DNA of 35,761 nt from Bacillota bacterium. GTDB taxonomy: Bacteria > Bacillota > Thermosediminibacteria > Thermosediminibacterales > Tepidanaerobacteraceae. Made by a program: the position numbers and the translations under genes. Location of the stretch: contig JAMNZY010000105.1 of NCBI GenBank assembly GCA_023622055.1, forward strand, positions 1-35,761, written 5' to 3'. The notes beneath the pieces are model-generated. The model did not search any database, was not told the DNA's origin, and saw nothing but the letters and a program-made list of their open reading frames with translations. The stretch's first letter is position 1; every line of letters starts with the position of its first letter. Below are positions 1-10,446 of this stretch, piece by piece.

Positions 1-754
<754 letters not shown>

Positions 755-776
755 TGTAGATGTAGGTGAAAGGTAG

Positions 777-2852
777 ATGTCGGTTCCTCAAATCGTAATT
801 AAAAGGAGATTGGTTGTGCTCCTTTTATTTTCATTAATGCTTAGTTTTATATTAATGGGACGGGTTTTCTGGATTCAGTTTGTCTTGGGTGATGAACTGA
901 AAGACCGAGCCCTTAGCCAATGGACAAGTGACGTTCCCATAGAACCAAAGCGGGGGACCATATACGATAGAAACAAGAATCCCCTTGCCATTAGTGCAAC
1001 GGTAGATACAGTTGTGGCAAGTCCCCCTGATATTGAAGACATAGAGAAAACTGCCAGACTGCTGGCTGAAGCTTTGGACATGGATAAAGACAAGCTGGAA
1101 GAGACTTTAAAGACAGCTAAGGAACAAAAAAAAGGGGCAATATACATAAAGCGGAAGATAAGCGATGAAGAGTCAGAAGCAGTAAGAAATCTAAACTTAA
1201 AGGGCATATATTTTACTAAAGAAAATAAAAGGTTTTACCCTGAAAGGAACTTATGCTCTCATGTATTGGGCTTTACGGGTATAGACAGCCAAGGCCTTGA
1301 TGGAATAGAATTAATTTATGAAAAATATCTCAAAGGGACTCCGGGAAGAATCGTATCTGAAAAAGATGCTTTGAGCAGAAAGCTCCCTTTTGGCACTGAT
1401 AAATACATACCACCAGAAGATGGCTTGGATTTAATCCTAACTATTGATAAAATTATACAGCACATTGCGGAAAGAGAATTGGAAAAGGCTTTAGCCCAGC
1501 ACAATGCCAAAAGAGGTACGGTTATAGTCATGGATCCCAAAACAGGAGAAATACTTGCTTTAGCCAATAAACCTGATTATGACCCAAATAATTTCGGTCA
1601 GTACCCCCAGAAACTTTGGCGAAATGCTGCCGTATCAGATGTATATGAACCCGGCTCTACCTTTAAGATTGTAACAGCATCTGCGGCGCTGGAAGAAGGG
1701 GTTGCTAGACCGGAGGATAAGTTTTACGATCCTGGTTACGCTATTGTTTCAGGAGTTAGAATAGGCTGTTGGTATCATGGAGGTCATGGCAGCCAAACTT
1801 TTATTCAACTGCTGGAAAACTCCTGCAATCCAGGTTTTGTAGATTTGGGAATGAAGCTAGGCAAAGACAGAATGATGAAGTATATTAAAGGTTTCGGTTT
1901 TGGTGATAAAACTGGAGTGGACTTACCAGGAGAAGCTAGAGGCCTTCTCGACCCAACCAAAGTGGGGCCTGTTGAATTGGCCACAATATCTTTTGGTCAG
2001 GGAATTTCAGTGACACCTATTCAGCTAATCACAGCCCTTTCTACAATAGCCAATGACGGAAAATTAGTCCAACCTCATGTGGCAAAGGCAATTGTTGACA
2101 AAGACGGAAATACTATCCATGAGTTTTCTCCCGCTCCTTTGCGTCAGGTAGTGTCCTATGAAACGGCTCAAGAAATGAAGAAGATTTTAGAAAGCGTTGT
2201 GACCAACGGAACAGGTGGCAGGGGCAAGGTGGAAGGTTACAGAGTTGCAGGTAAGACCGGTACAGCTGAAAAATATGTGCCGGGAAAATACGTGGTTTCA
2301 TATATGGGATTTGCTCCTGTTGATGATCCTAAATTAGCCATCTTGGTAATCATAGATGAGCCCTCCGGCGGGTTAATCTACGGCGGCACCATAGCAGGGC
2401 CAGTTTTCCAGAAAATATTGGCTGATTCATTAAATTATCTGGGGATAGAACCTGAAATTGAGTTTATTGAAGAAAAAGAGTATATTATAGTTCCGGATTT
2501 GCGCAACCTGTACATTGAAGATGCTAGAAAGATATTATTGCAAAACGGCTTATCTGCCCGGGTAGAAGGGGAAGGGTATGTAGTAACAGAGCAGGTACCC
2601 ATGCCTGGTGCACAAGTTAATAAAAATACCACTGTACTGCTGAAAGTATCAGATTCAAAGACTAACAAAGATCCCGTGACCATTCCCGATTTAACAGGCC
2701 GAACTGTCAAGGAATCCACTGATATATTAAATGCTATTGGACTGAATATAGAAATAGTGGGAAGCGGTTATGCTGTCAATCAAAACCCACCACCAGATGT
2801 AGAAGTGGGTTTGGGAACTACAGTGAGAGTTGAGTTTTCCCAAAATCCATAA
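777..2852 (+). CDS. Class B penicillin-binding protein, SpoVD/PBP2 (FtsI) type, with two C-terminal PASTA domains
   Basis: N-terminal TM, 'PKRGTIYDRNKNPLA', SxxK 'GSTFKIV', SxN-like 'SCN', 'KTGTAEK'; two PASTA-like repeats from about residue 565 (VPDLRNLYIEDARKIL..., IPDLTGRTVKESTDIL...). Confidence 0.93.
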   Translation: MSVPQIVIKRRLVVLLLFSLMLSFILMGRVFWIQFVLGDELKDRALSQWTSDVPIEPKRGTIYDRNKNPLAISATVDTVVASPPDIEDIEKTARLLAEALDMDKDKLEETLKTAKEQKKGAIYIKRKISDEESEAVRNLNLKGIYFTKENKRFYPERNLCSHVLGFTGIDSQGLDGIELIYEKYLKGTPGRIVSEKDALSRKLPFGTDKYIPPEDGLDLILTIDKIIQHIAERELEKALAQHNAKRGTVIVMDPKTGEILALANKPDYDPNNFGQYPQKLWRNAAVSDVYEPGSTFKIVTASAALEEGVARPEDKFYDPGYAIVSGVRIGCWYHGGHGSQTFIQLLENSCNPGFVDLGMKLGKDRMMKYIKGFGFGDKTGVDLPGEARGLLDPTKVGPVELATISFGQGISVTPIQLITALSTIANDGKLVQPHVAKAIVDKDGNTIHEFSPAPLRQVVSYETAQEMKKILESVVTNGTGGRGKVEGYRVAGKTGTAEKYVPGKYVVSYMGFAPVDDPKLAILVIIDEPSGGLIYGGTIAGPVFQKILADSLNYLGIEPEIEFIEEKEYIIVPDLRNLYIEDARKILLQNGLSARVEGEGYVVTEQVPMPGAQVNKNTTVLLKVSDSKTNKDPVTIPDLTGRTVKESTDILNAIGLNIEIVGSGYAVNQNPPPDVEVGLGTTVRVEFSQNP

Positions 2853-2894
2853 GGTTAAATTAAACTATCAAATACATGTTTAAAGAGGGTTAAT

Positions 2895-4370
2895 ATGAAC
2901 ATTAGAGAACTGATAAAGATTTTGCCAGAAGTAATTTCTGTAGAAGGACCAACTAATTTAGAGATAAATTCTGTTACAGATGATTCCAGACAAATAAAAG
3001 AAGGGGCTCTGTTTGTTGCAGTGCTCGGTGAAAATTTCGATGGCCACCATTTTATACATGAAGTCATAAAGGCTGGAGCTAAAGCAGTAATTGGGGAAAA
3101 ACCAAAACCTTTATACATGGCAAAGGATATAACTTATATTAGGGTTAAAAATAGCCGAAAAGCTCTAGCTATTTCCGCAGCCTGGTTTTACGGTTTTCCT
3201 GGTGAAAAATTAAAGCTTATTGGAGTTACGGGGACCAGTGGCAAAACCACAACTACCTATCTTATCAGGGCAATGCTGAAAGAAGTTGGGGTTACCTCGG
3301 GTGTGATTGGCACCATCGGGAATATTATAAATGACCACAAACTGCCTACATCATTTACCACTCCCGACCCATTAAAATTAAACGAGCTATTTTCACAAAT
3401 GTTGGAGCAAAATATAGAATATGTGGTGATGGAGGTATCATCCCATTCCCTAAAACTTCACCGAGTAGAAGGGTTAAAATTTGAGGTAGGGGTCTTTACC
3501 AACCTGACTCAAGACCACTTAGACTTTCACAAAACCCTTGAGGACTATTTTTGGTCAAAGCAAAAACTTTTTCTGCAATCTAAGCGGGCTGCGATTAATA
3601 TTGATGACAAAAGCGGCAAGAGGCTGTTAAGTACCATTGATATTCCCTTACTTACTTATGGCATTGAAAATCCTGCTGACCTTATGGCCCAAGACATGCG
3701 TCAGACCAGTGAAGGAGTTTTTTACAATCTTGTCTACAAAGACAAAAAATATCCGGTTTTCTACGGAGTACCTGGTCGTTTTAGTGTCTACAATTCTCTT
3801 TCAGCTTTAGCGACAGGTATTATCCTAGGCTTTCCCATAGAGACTTTAATAACTGCTTTGAAAAAAGTAAAAGGAGTTCCAGGCAGGTTTGAGCTCATTA
3901 AAAATGATAAGGATATTACTGTTATTGTCGATTATGCTCACAAACCAGACAGCTTAAAAAACGTCCTATTGACAATTAAGGAATTCTGCAAAGGCAAAAT
4001 TATAACTGTTTTTGGCTGTGGCGGAAATAGAGACAAGGGGAAGAGACCTATCATGGGCCAAATAGCTTCAGAGCTATCTGATTATACGATTATTACCTCA
4101 GATAATCCGAGAAATGAGGATCCAGAGGCTATTATACGGGAGATTGAAAGGGGAGTAGTTGGCAAAAACTTTGTAAAAATCACTGACCGGAAAAAGGCTA
4201 TACAGCAAGGATTAAAGATGGCCCAAAAAGGAGATGTTGTCTTAATTGCTGGAAAAGGCCACGAGACTTATCAGATAATCGGCGATAAAAAAATACATTT
4301 TGATGATAAAGAGGTTGTAAAAGAGTTTTTTAATGGCGGAGGGCCCTCAGATGAAGACATTAAATATTAG
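2895..4370 (+). CDS. murE: UDP-MurNAc-tripeptide synthetase MurE, meso-DAP-adding type
   Basis: Mur ligase motif 'GVTGTSGKTTTTYLI' and 'TSDNPRNEDP' (DNPR signature of mDAP ligases). Confidence 0.95.
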   Translation: MNIRELIKILPEVISVEGPTNLEINSVTDDSRQIKEGALFVAVLGENFDGHHFIHEVIKAGAKAVIGEKPKPLYMAKDITYIRVKNSRKALAISAAWFYGFPGEKLKLIGVTGTSGKTTTTYLIRAMLKEVGVTSGVIGTIGNIINDHKLPTSFTTPDPLKLNELFSQMLEQNIEYVVMEVSSHSLKLHRVEGLKFEVGVFTNLTQDHLDFHKTLEDYFWSKQKLFLQSKRAAINIDDKSGKRLLSTIDIPLLTYGIENPADLMAQDMRQTSEGVFYNLVYKDKKYPVFYGVPGRFSVYNSLSALATGIILGFPIETLITALKKVKGVPGRFELIKNDKDITVIVDYAHKPDSLKNVLLTIKEFCKGKIITVFGCGGNRDKGKRPIMGQIASELSDYTIITSDNPRNEDPEAIIREIERGVVGKNFVKITDRKKAIQQGLKMAQKGDVVLIAGKGHETYQIIGDKKIHFDDKEVVKEFFNGGGPSDEDIKY

Positions 4371-5736
4371 GGAAGTCGTTGAGGCTGTTGGTGGGAAGTA
4401 TTTCTGTAGAGAATTTGATATATCGATAAAAGGCGTTTCTACGGATTCCAGGACAATAAAAAAAGATGACCTGTTTGTGCCTTTGGCAGGACCTAACTTT
4501 GACGGTCATGATTTCATAAGGAAGGCCGTTGAAAAAGGTGCTGGTGCTGCCCTTTGTGAACAAAGCAAAAAGATGAAAGTTGAAGGCTTACCTGTCGAGA
4601 AAATCATCTTTGTGGACAACACCCAGTTAGCACTGTTGAGCCTAGCTGCTTATTACAGAGCCCTTTTTGACATACCTTTTATTGCCGTAACAGGCAGTGT
4701 AGGCAAAACCACCACGAAAGAAATGATTGCAGAGATATTAAATACCAGATTTAATGTTTTAAAGACACCAGGGAATTTAAACAATGAAATAGGCTTACCT
4801 CTTACCCTTTTTCAATTGGATGATTGTCACGATATGGGCGTGGTAGAGCTGGGAATGAGTGGTCTGGGAGAAATTCAAAGACTGACAAATGTGGTAAAGC
4901 CCAAAGTGGCTGTTATAACAAATATAGGCGTTGCACATATAGAAAAGCTGGGAAACAAACAAAACATTGCACGGGCCAAGATGGAAATACTGGAGCCTCT
5001 TACAAAAAATGATATTGCGGTGCTTCATGCCGACAGTGTGGAATTATGGAACGAAAAAGACAAGATAATACCTAAAGCGGTATTCTTTGGCCGGGAGCGG
5101 GGCCATATCAGAGCAAAAAACTTAGTATCTGATGATACAGGAGTTCAGTTTGACATATACGGCTGTTACGGTGAGATAACATTTAAGATGACACTTCCGG
5201 GAATTCACAATGTAAATAATGCTTTGGCTGCCATTGCAGTAGGTTTTGAATTGGGCTTAACCAAAGAAGAAATACAATGGGGTTTGCAAAACTTAAAATT
5301 GCCAGAGATGCGGCTTCAACTAAAAAAATCCTTTTTTGGAGCTGAAATAATCGACGATGCATATAATGCCAATCCAGACTCCATGAAAGCTGCCCTGGAG
5401 CTCCTGTGTCAGAGAGGACAGGGGAAGAAAAAAGCTGCTGTGTTGGGGGACATGCTGGAGCTAGGCAATTTAGCCGAAGATGCCCACTTTAAAATCGGTG
5501 AATATGCGGCAAAGAGAGCGGACAAAATTATTGCCATAGGCAATTTTGCTGAAAGTATAAAAGCTGGAGCGCTGCGAGGGAAAATTGACAGCACCTGTAT
5601 CTATACATTCCCAACAGTAAAAGAGGCATCATTGGAAATACAAGACCTTGTAAAAGATTGTGATATAATTTTGGTGAAAGCTTCTCGTGGATTGAAGTTG
5701 GAACAAATAACGGAACTATTGGTCAGGAGGTCTTAA
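4351..5736 (+). CDS. murF: UDP-MurNAc-tripeptide-D-Ala-D-Ala ligase MurF
   Basis: Mur ligase motif 'AVTGSVGKTTTKEMI' and 'DDAYNANPDSM'. The track start is 4333, but ATG 4351 has the SD-like GGCGGAGGG upstream. Confidence 0.94.
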   Translation: MKTLNIREVVEAVGGKYFCREFDISIKGVSTDSRTIKKDDLFVPLAGPNFDGHDFIRKAVEKGAGAALCEQSKKMKVEGLPVEKIIFVDNTQLALLSLAAYYRALFDIPFIAVTGSVGKTTTKEMIAEILNTRFNVLKTPGNLNNEIGLPLTLFQLDDCHDMGVVELGMSGLGEIQRLTNVVKPKVAVITNIGVAHIEKLGNKQNIARAKMEILEPLTKNDIAVLHADSVELWNEKDKIIPKAVFFGRERGHIRAKNLVSDDTGVQFDIYGCYGEITFKMTLPGIHNVNNALAAIAVGFELGLTKEEIQWGLQNLKLPEMRLQLKKSFFGAEIIDDAYNANPDSMKAALELLCQRGQGKKKAAVLGDMLELGNLAEDAHFKIGEYAAKRADKIIAIGNFAESIKAGALRGKIDSTCIYTFPTVKEASLEIQDLVKDCDIILVKASRGLKLEQITELLVRRS

Positions 5737-5737
5737 A

Positions 5738-6703
5738 TTGGGTGTGGAATTTTTTACAGCTCTAGTCTCATTTATAATTACTGCTGTGCTGGGAATATTG
5801 TTAATACCAATACTAGAGAAACTCAAGTTTGGGCAAAGGGTAAGAAGTGATGGTCCTAAGCGCCATTTGTCAAAAACAGGGACTCCCACCATGGGTGGTA
5901 TTATTTTTATCCCCGCCATCGCCCTGGCAACTATGCTATTTTCAGGTATTAATATTGATACTGCGGCAGTTATTTTTTTTATGATTGGATTTGGCCTAAT
6001 AGGTTTTGCCGATGATTTTATAAAGATTATTAAAAAAAGGTCTTTAGGCCTTAGAGCCAACCAAAAACTGCTGTTTCAACTTATACTCTCAGCAGTCTTG
6101 ATAGTTTATGTGTTTTCAAACTATGCCAATCCCACGGAAATTTTAGTTCCCTTTTCAAATAGAAGGCTAGACCTAGGCCTATTTTACATTCCCTTTACCG
6201 TTATATTTATTATTTTGGGTACAGTTAACAGTGTAAATCTCACCGATGGCTTAGATGGCTTAGTCTCTGGTATCGTAGCCATAATAGGGTTTTTCTATAC
6301 AGCCCTTCTAATGGAAAGCAATTTAAATCTAGCCATCTTTAGCTGTGCCATAACTGGAGGCTGTTTAGGTTTTTTGATGTTTAATTATCATCCAGCGAAG
6401 GTTTTTATGGGAGATACTGGCTCCTTGGGCTTAGGAGGTGCTCTGGCGGCCATAACCGTTTTATCTCGCAGCCATCTTTTTCTGGCAATAGTTGGCATCA
6501 TTTTTATAATTGAAACCATTTCGGTTATTTTGCAGGTCATATCTTTTAGACTTACAGGAAAGAGAATATTTAAAATGAGTCCTATTCATCACCATTTTGA
6601 ATTGTGTGGTTGGAGCGAGCGGAAGGTAGTCCACGTTTTTTGGCTGATTACTTTTATTGCGGGGATCTTAGGACTCCTTACGTATAAGGGGGTAATTATG
6701 TAA
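5738..6703 (+). CDS. mraY: Phospho-MurNAc-pentapeptide-transferase MraY
   Basis: Multi-TM; 'GTPTMGG', 'NLTDGLDGL', 'MGDTGSLGLGG', 'SPIHHHFELCGW' motifs; TTG start. Confidence 0.97.
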   Translation: MGVEFFTALVSFIITAVLGILLIPILEKLKFGQRVRSDGPKRHLSKTGTPTMGGIIFIPAIALATMLFSGINIDTAAVIFFMIGFGLIGFADDFIKIIKKRSLGLRANQKLLFQLILSAVLIVYVFSNYANPTEILVPFSNRRLDLGLFYIPFTVIFIILGTVNSVNLTDGLDGLVSGIVAIIGFFYTALLMESNLNLAIFSCAITGGCLGFLMFNYHPAKVFMGDTGSLGLGGALAAITVLSRSHLFLAIVGIIFIIETISVILQVISFRLTGKRIFKMSPIHHHFELCGWSERKVVHVFWLITFIAGILGLLTYKGVIM

Positions 6704-6730
6704 TAATATAAAGAAAGGGGAAATCTGAAA

Positions 6731-8086
6731 GTGGAACTTAAGGGGAAAAATGTGCTGATATTAGGGTTGGCTCGCAGTGGTGTTGCTGCTGCTGTTGAGC
6801 TGGCAAATTTAGGGGCAAAAGTGACTGCCAGTGATTTAAAAACAAGAGATAATTTAAAGGATGCTGACAGATTAGAATTAATGGGTGTAAAGTTAGTCTT
6901 GGGAGAACATCCCCATACCCTTTTAAACGAATGTGATCTCATTGTGCTCAGTCCTGGTGTCCCCAGTGATTTAGAACTTTTATATGAAGCCAGAAAAAGA
7001 GATATACCAATTATCAGTGAATTGGAACTAGGGTTTTGGTTTGCAAAAGCCCCCATAATTGCAGTTACCGGCACAAACGGCAAAACCACGACTACCACTT
7101 TAATTGGTGAAATACTTAAAAATAATGGCAATAATATCACCTTAGCTGGTAATATCGGCATTCCTTTGATTAAAGAAGTTGAGAAAGCTGACAGCAAAGA
7201 TTATTTAGTCGTGGAAGTTAGCAGCTTTCAATTAGAAAATATAATGCATTTTAGGCCTAAAATAAGCGTAATATTAAATATCACAGAAGATCATTTAAAT
7301 CGTCACAAGACTTTTGAAAATTATATAGAAGCTAAAGCTAGGATCTTTGAAAACCAGACAGAAGAAGATTACACGGTACTGAACTATGATGACCCTATTG
7401 TTAAGTCTTTTGTCAATCGAATCAAATCAAAAATCTTTTTCTTCAGTCAAAAAGAGGAACTTCCCCGGGGTATATACGTTAAAAATGGTGTAATAGTAAT
7501 AAGAGAAAATGGAAAAATTTACCCACTGCTCAAGGCTGAGGAACTCGGGATAAAAGGCAGCCACAATTTAGAAAACGCATTGGCAGCAGCTTGTGTTGGA
7601 TGGATTTGCAAGGTTAATTTAAATAATATGGCGGAGACCCTCAAGGATTTTCACGGTGTAGAGCATCGCCTGGAGTTTGTTACAGAAATTAATAATGTTA
7701 AATTTTTTAACGATTCAAAAGCCACTAATCCCTATGCTGCTCAAAAATCTATAGAAGCTTTAAAGGAACCCATCGTACTTATTGCCGGTGGATATGATAA
7801 AAATAGCGATTATACAAATTTTGTAAAAACCTTTAATGGAAAGGTTAAAAAACTCATTCTAATTGGAGATACAGCTCCTATTATTGAAGAAACTGCAAAA
7901 GAGAATGGTTTTTTAGATATCCAAAAAGCAACTTCCTTGCAGCAAGCGGTAAAACTTGCCTATGATGCGGCAAAGCCTGGAGATGCTGTGCTTTTATCTC
8001 CTGCCTGTGCCAGCTGGGATATGTTTGAAAGTTTTGAGGAAAGGGGTCGGCTTTTCAAAGAAATGGTATATTCTTTGAAAGATTGA
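6731..8086 (+). CDS. murD: UDP-MurNAc-L-Ala-D-Glu ligase MurD
   Basis: 'GTNGKTTTTTLIGEIL', 'HRLEFV', 'NDSKATNPYAA' motifs; cluster position. Confidence 0.96.
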   Translation: MELKGKNVLILGLARSGVAAAVELANLGAKVTASDLKTRDNLKDADRLELMGVKLVLGEHPHTLLNECDLIVLSPGVPSDLELLYEARKRDIPIISELELGFWFAKAPIIAVTGTNGKTTTTTLIGEILKNNGNNITLAGNIGIPLIKEVEKADSKDYLVVEVSSFQLENIMHFRPKISVILNITEDHLNRHKTFENYIEAKARIFENQTEEDYTVLNYDDPIVKSFVNRIKSKIFFFSQKEELPRGIYVKNGVIVIRENGKIYPLLKAEELGIKGSHNLENALAAACVGWICKVNLNNMAETLKDFHGVEHRLEFVTEINNVKFFNDSKATNPYAAQKSIEALKEPIVLIAGGYDKNSDYTNFVKTFNGKVKKLILIGDTAPIIEETAKENGFLDIQKATSLQQAVKLAYDAAKPGDAVLLSPACASWDMFESFEERGRLFKEMVYSLKD

Positions 8087-8090
8087 AGGA

Positions 8091-9197
8091 GTGATTTATG
8101 TGTCCCGAAAGCCGCCGGATTTTGCTATACTCTTTACAGTATTAATCCTTGTGTGTTTCGGACTAATAATGGTATTTAGCTCCAGCAGTGTGAGAGCATA
8201 TTATTTTTACAATGACAGTTTTTACTTCTTTAAACGTCAATTAATTTGGGCTATGCTAGGTTTTATAGCAATGATATTTTTCATGAACTATGACTACTGG
8301 AAGATAAAAAAATACGAAAAACTGATAGTTTTTATTATGTTTTTATTGCTGGTGCTAGTGTTAATTCCAGGAATCGGAAAAAAGGTCAATGAAGCTCGCC
8401 GGTGGATTGGCGTAGGAGCTTTGACTATTCAACCTTCTGAAATTGCAAAACTTGGCATGATCATATATCTTTCATGCGGCTTAGAGCGGAAAGGGGAAAA
8501 GGTGCGTTCTTTTTTTGATGGCATCCTTCCTTTTTTGTTGGTTATGGGAGTAATTTGTGGCTTAATTTTAAAAGAACCCCATCTCAGCGCAACTGTTCTC
8601 ATTGGAATGACAACCTTCATCATGCTTTTCGTAGGTGGAGCCAAGATAACTCACATGATTGGTTTGGGAGCTTGTGGGTCAGTCCTTGCAGTGATGCTTG
8701 CCATCAGCAAACCTTATAGGCTAAAGCGAATACTTTCGTTTTTAGACCCATGGAAAAACCCCAGTGAAGAGGGGTACCATATCATTCAGTCTCTGTACGC
8801 ATTGGGTTCAGGTGGCCTAATTGGCGTAGGCATCGGGCAGAGCAGACAAAAATTTTTTTATCTCCCTGAGCCCCAAACAGATTTTATATTTTCAGTTATT
8901 GGAGAAGAGTTAGGATTTATAGGAGCAGCTTTTGTAATCATAGCTTTTATGTTTTTTATTTGGAGAGGATACAGGACGGCTATGGCGGCTCCAGACGTAT
9001 TTGGGAAACTTATGGCTACAGGTATAACCACCCTTATAGCTTTACAATTTTTAATAAATGTGGCGGTGGTAACGGCATCAGTGCCAGTTACCGGGATGCC
9101 ACTGCCTTTCATAAGTTATGGCGGCTCTTCACTGACTATAACAATGAGTCAGATTGGTATTTTGTTGAACATCTCAAGATATGCGGAGGTTAAGTGA
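8091..9197 (+). CDS. ftsW: SEDS glycosyltransferase FtsW/SpoVE
   Basis: 'MVFSSSSVRAYY', 'GARRWI.vG...IQPSEIAK', 'PFISYGGSS' motifs; between murD and murG. FtsW and SpoVE cannot be distinguished here. Confidence 0.9.
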   Translation: MIYVSRKPPDFAILFTVLILVCFGLIMVFSSSSVRAYYFYNDSFYFFKRQLIWAMLGFIAMIFFMNYDYWKIKKYEKLIVFIMFLLLVLVLIPGIGKKVNEARRWIGVGALTIQPSEIAKLGMIIYLSCGLERKGEKVRSFFDGILPFLLVMGVICGLILKEPHLSATVLIGMTTFIMLFVGGAKITHMIGLGACGSVLAVMLAISKPYRLKRILSFLDPWKNPSEEGYHIIQSLYALGSGGLIGVGIGQSRQKFFYLPEPQTDFIFSVIGEELGFIGAAFVIIAFMFFIWRGYRTAMAAPDVFGKLMATGITTLIALQFLINVAVVTASVPVTGMPLPFISYGGSSLTITMSQIGILLNISRYAEVK

Positions 9198-9198
9198 A

Positions 9199-10314
9199 AT
9201 GTCCCCACAAAAAATTATTTTAGCCGGTGGTGGGACCGGTGGGCATATATATCCAGCAATAGCCATTGCAGAAGGCTTAAAAAAAACTTTTCCCGATTAT
9301 GAAGTACTCTTTGTAGGAACAGACAGGGGTCTTGAAAAAGAATTAGTTAAAAAGGCAGGCTTTCCTTTAAAGACTATAAGGGTAAAAGGCTTTCGACGTA
9401 AACTGTCCTTAGATACTCTTATATCAATTAAAGAATTAGTCCATGGTGCTATTGATTCCTTTAGCCTAATAAAAAAGGAAAAACCCGATATAGTTATTGG
9501 GACGGGAGGTTATGTGGCAGGTCCTGTCCTGTTTTTTGCCTCCATTATGGGAATCCCTACTGCTGTCCACGAGCAAAATGTCACTCCTGGTGTTACAAAT
9601 AAAATACTGTCTCGCTTTGTAGACAAAATATTTATAAGCTTCTCCGATTCTATCAAATACTTTCCAAAAGAAAAGACCTTTCTCGTAGGAAATCCGGTAA
9701 GAAGTGAAATATCAAAAGGCAACCGCCATACTGCCCTCAAAAAGTTTGGCCTCTCTTCTGACATTCCTGTGGTTTTGAGCTTTGGTGGCAGTCAGGGGGC
9801 AGCCCGAATAAATGATGCCATCTGCCATATGATAGAAGTCATAAAGGATACTAGAAAATTTCAGTTGATACACATAACAGGTAAAAATCACTATGATAAT
9901 ATAAAAAATGCTCTGGCAAATAAAGGAATAACCCTAGATAGGTTAGGACATATTATTGTAAGGCCATATATTTATGAGATGCAAGATGCCTATGCGGCAG
10001 CTGATCTAGTTATTTCTCGAGCTGGAGCTCTCACCATATCTGAACTCAGCGTCTGCGGAAAACCTGCAATTTTAATACCCCTTCCCACAGCAGCCAATAA
10101 TCATCAAGAATACAATGCCAGATACATGGAAAACGAGGGTGCTGCTGTAGTCTTGCATGAGGATAAACTATCAGGGGAAAGTCTTATCAGAACCATAGAA
10201 GATATAATTTTTGATGAGAATCGTTTACATAAGATGTCCATGGCCAGCAAAAATTTAGCGATGGAAGATGCTGTTGAAAAAATTCTGGCGGAAGTACTGA
10301 AACTGGTAAAGTAA
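9199..10314 (+). CDS. murG: UDP-GlcNAc transferase MurG
   Basis: 'LAGGGTGGHIYPAIAIAE' and 'SFGGSQGAARIND'. Start placed at ATG 9199 (track 9181) with SD GCGGAGG overlapping the ftsW end. Confidence 0.96.
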   Translation: MSPQKIILAGGGTGGHIYPAIAIAEGLKKTFPDYEVLFVGTDRGLEKELVKKAGFPLKTIRVKGFRRKLSLDTLISIKELVHGAIDSFSLIKKEKPDIVIGTGGYVAGPVLFFASIMGIPTAVHEQNVTPGVTNKILSRFVDKIFISFSDSIKYFPKEKTFLVGNPVRSEISKGNRHTALKKFGLSSDIPVVLSFGGSQGAARINDAICHMIEVIKDTRKFQLIHITGKNHYDNIKNALANKGITLDRLGHIIVRPYIYEMQDAYAAADLVISRAGALTISELSVCGKPAILIPLPTAANNHQEYNARYMENEGAAVVLHEDKLSGESLIRTIEDIIFDENRLHKMSMASKNLAMEDAVEKILAEVLKLVK

Positions 10315-10344
10315 GTGAAATATTTACTTAGGGTTTACATTGTG

Positions 10345-10373
10345 TTAATATGAATTTGTACAAGCATTATAAT
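10345..10373 (+). promoter_or_regulatory. Candidate sigma-A promoter upstream of murC
   Basis: TTAATA (10345-10350), 17-nt spacer, TATAAT (10368-10373) in the only long intergenic gap of the mur block. Confidence 0.5.
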
Positions 10374-10446
10374 AGTAACACCTTTGATTATTTTGCATAA
10401 TATATTATATACATCATTGTTTAGTCTCATGGAAGGAGCGAATACT

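Noticed and set aside
4824-5012. 62-aa + strand ORF inside murF
   Set aside because: Out-of-frame ORF within a conserved gene; no SD or domain.
6589-7197. 202-aa minus-strand ORF antisense to mraY/murD
   Set aside because: Opposes well-supported CDSs; low-complexity Ser/Leu/Pro composition typical of antisense frames; no motif or SD seen.
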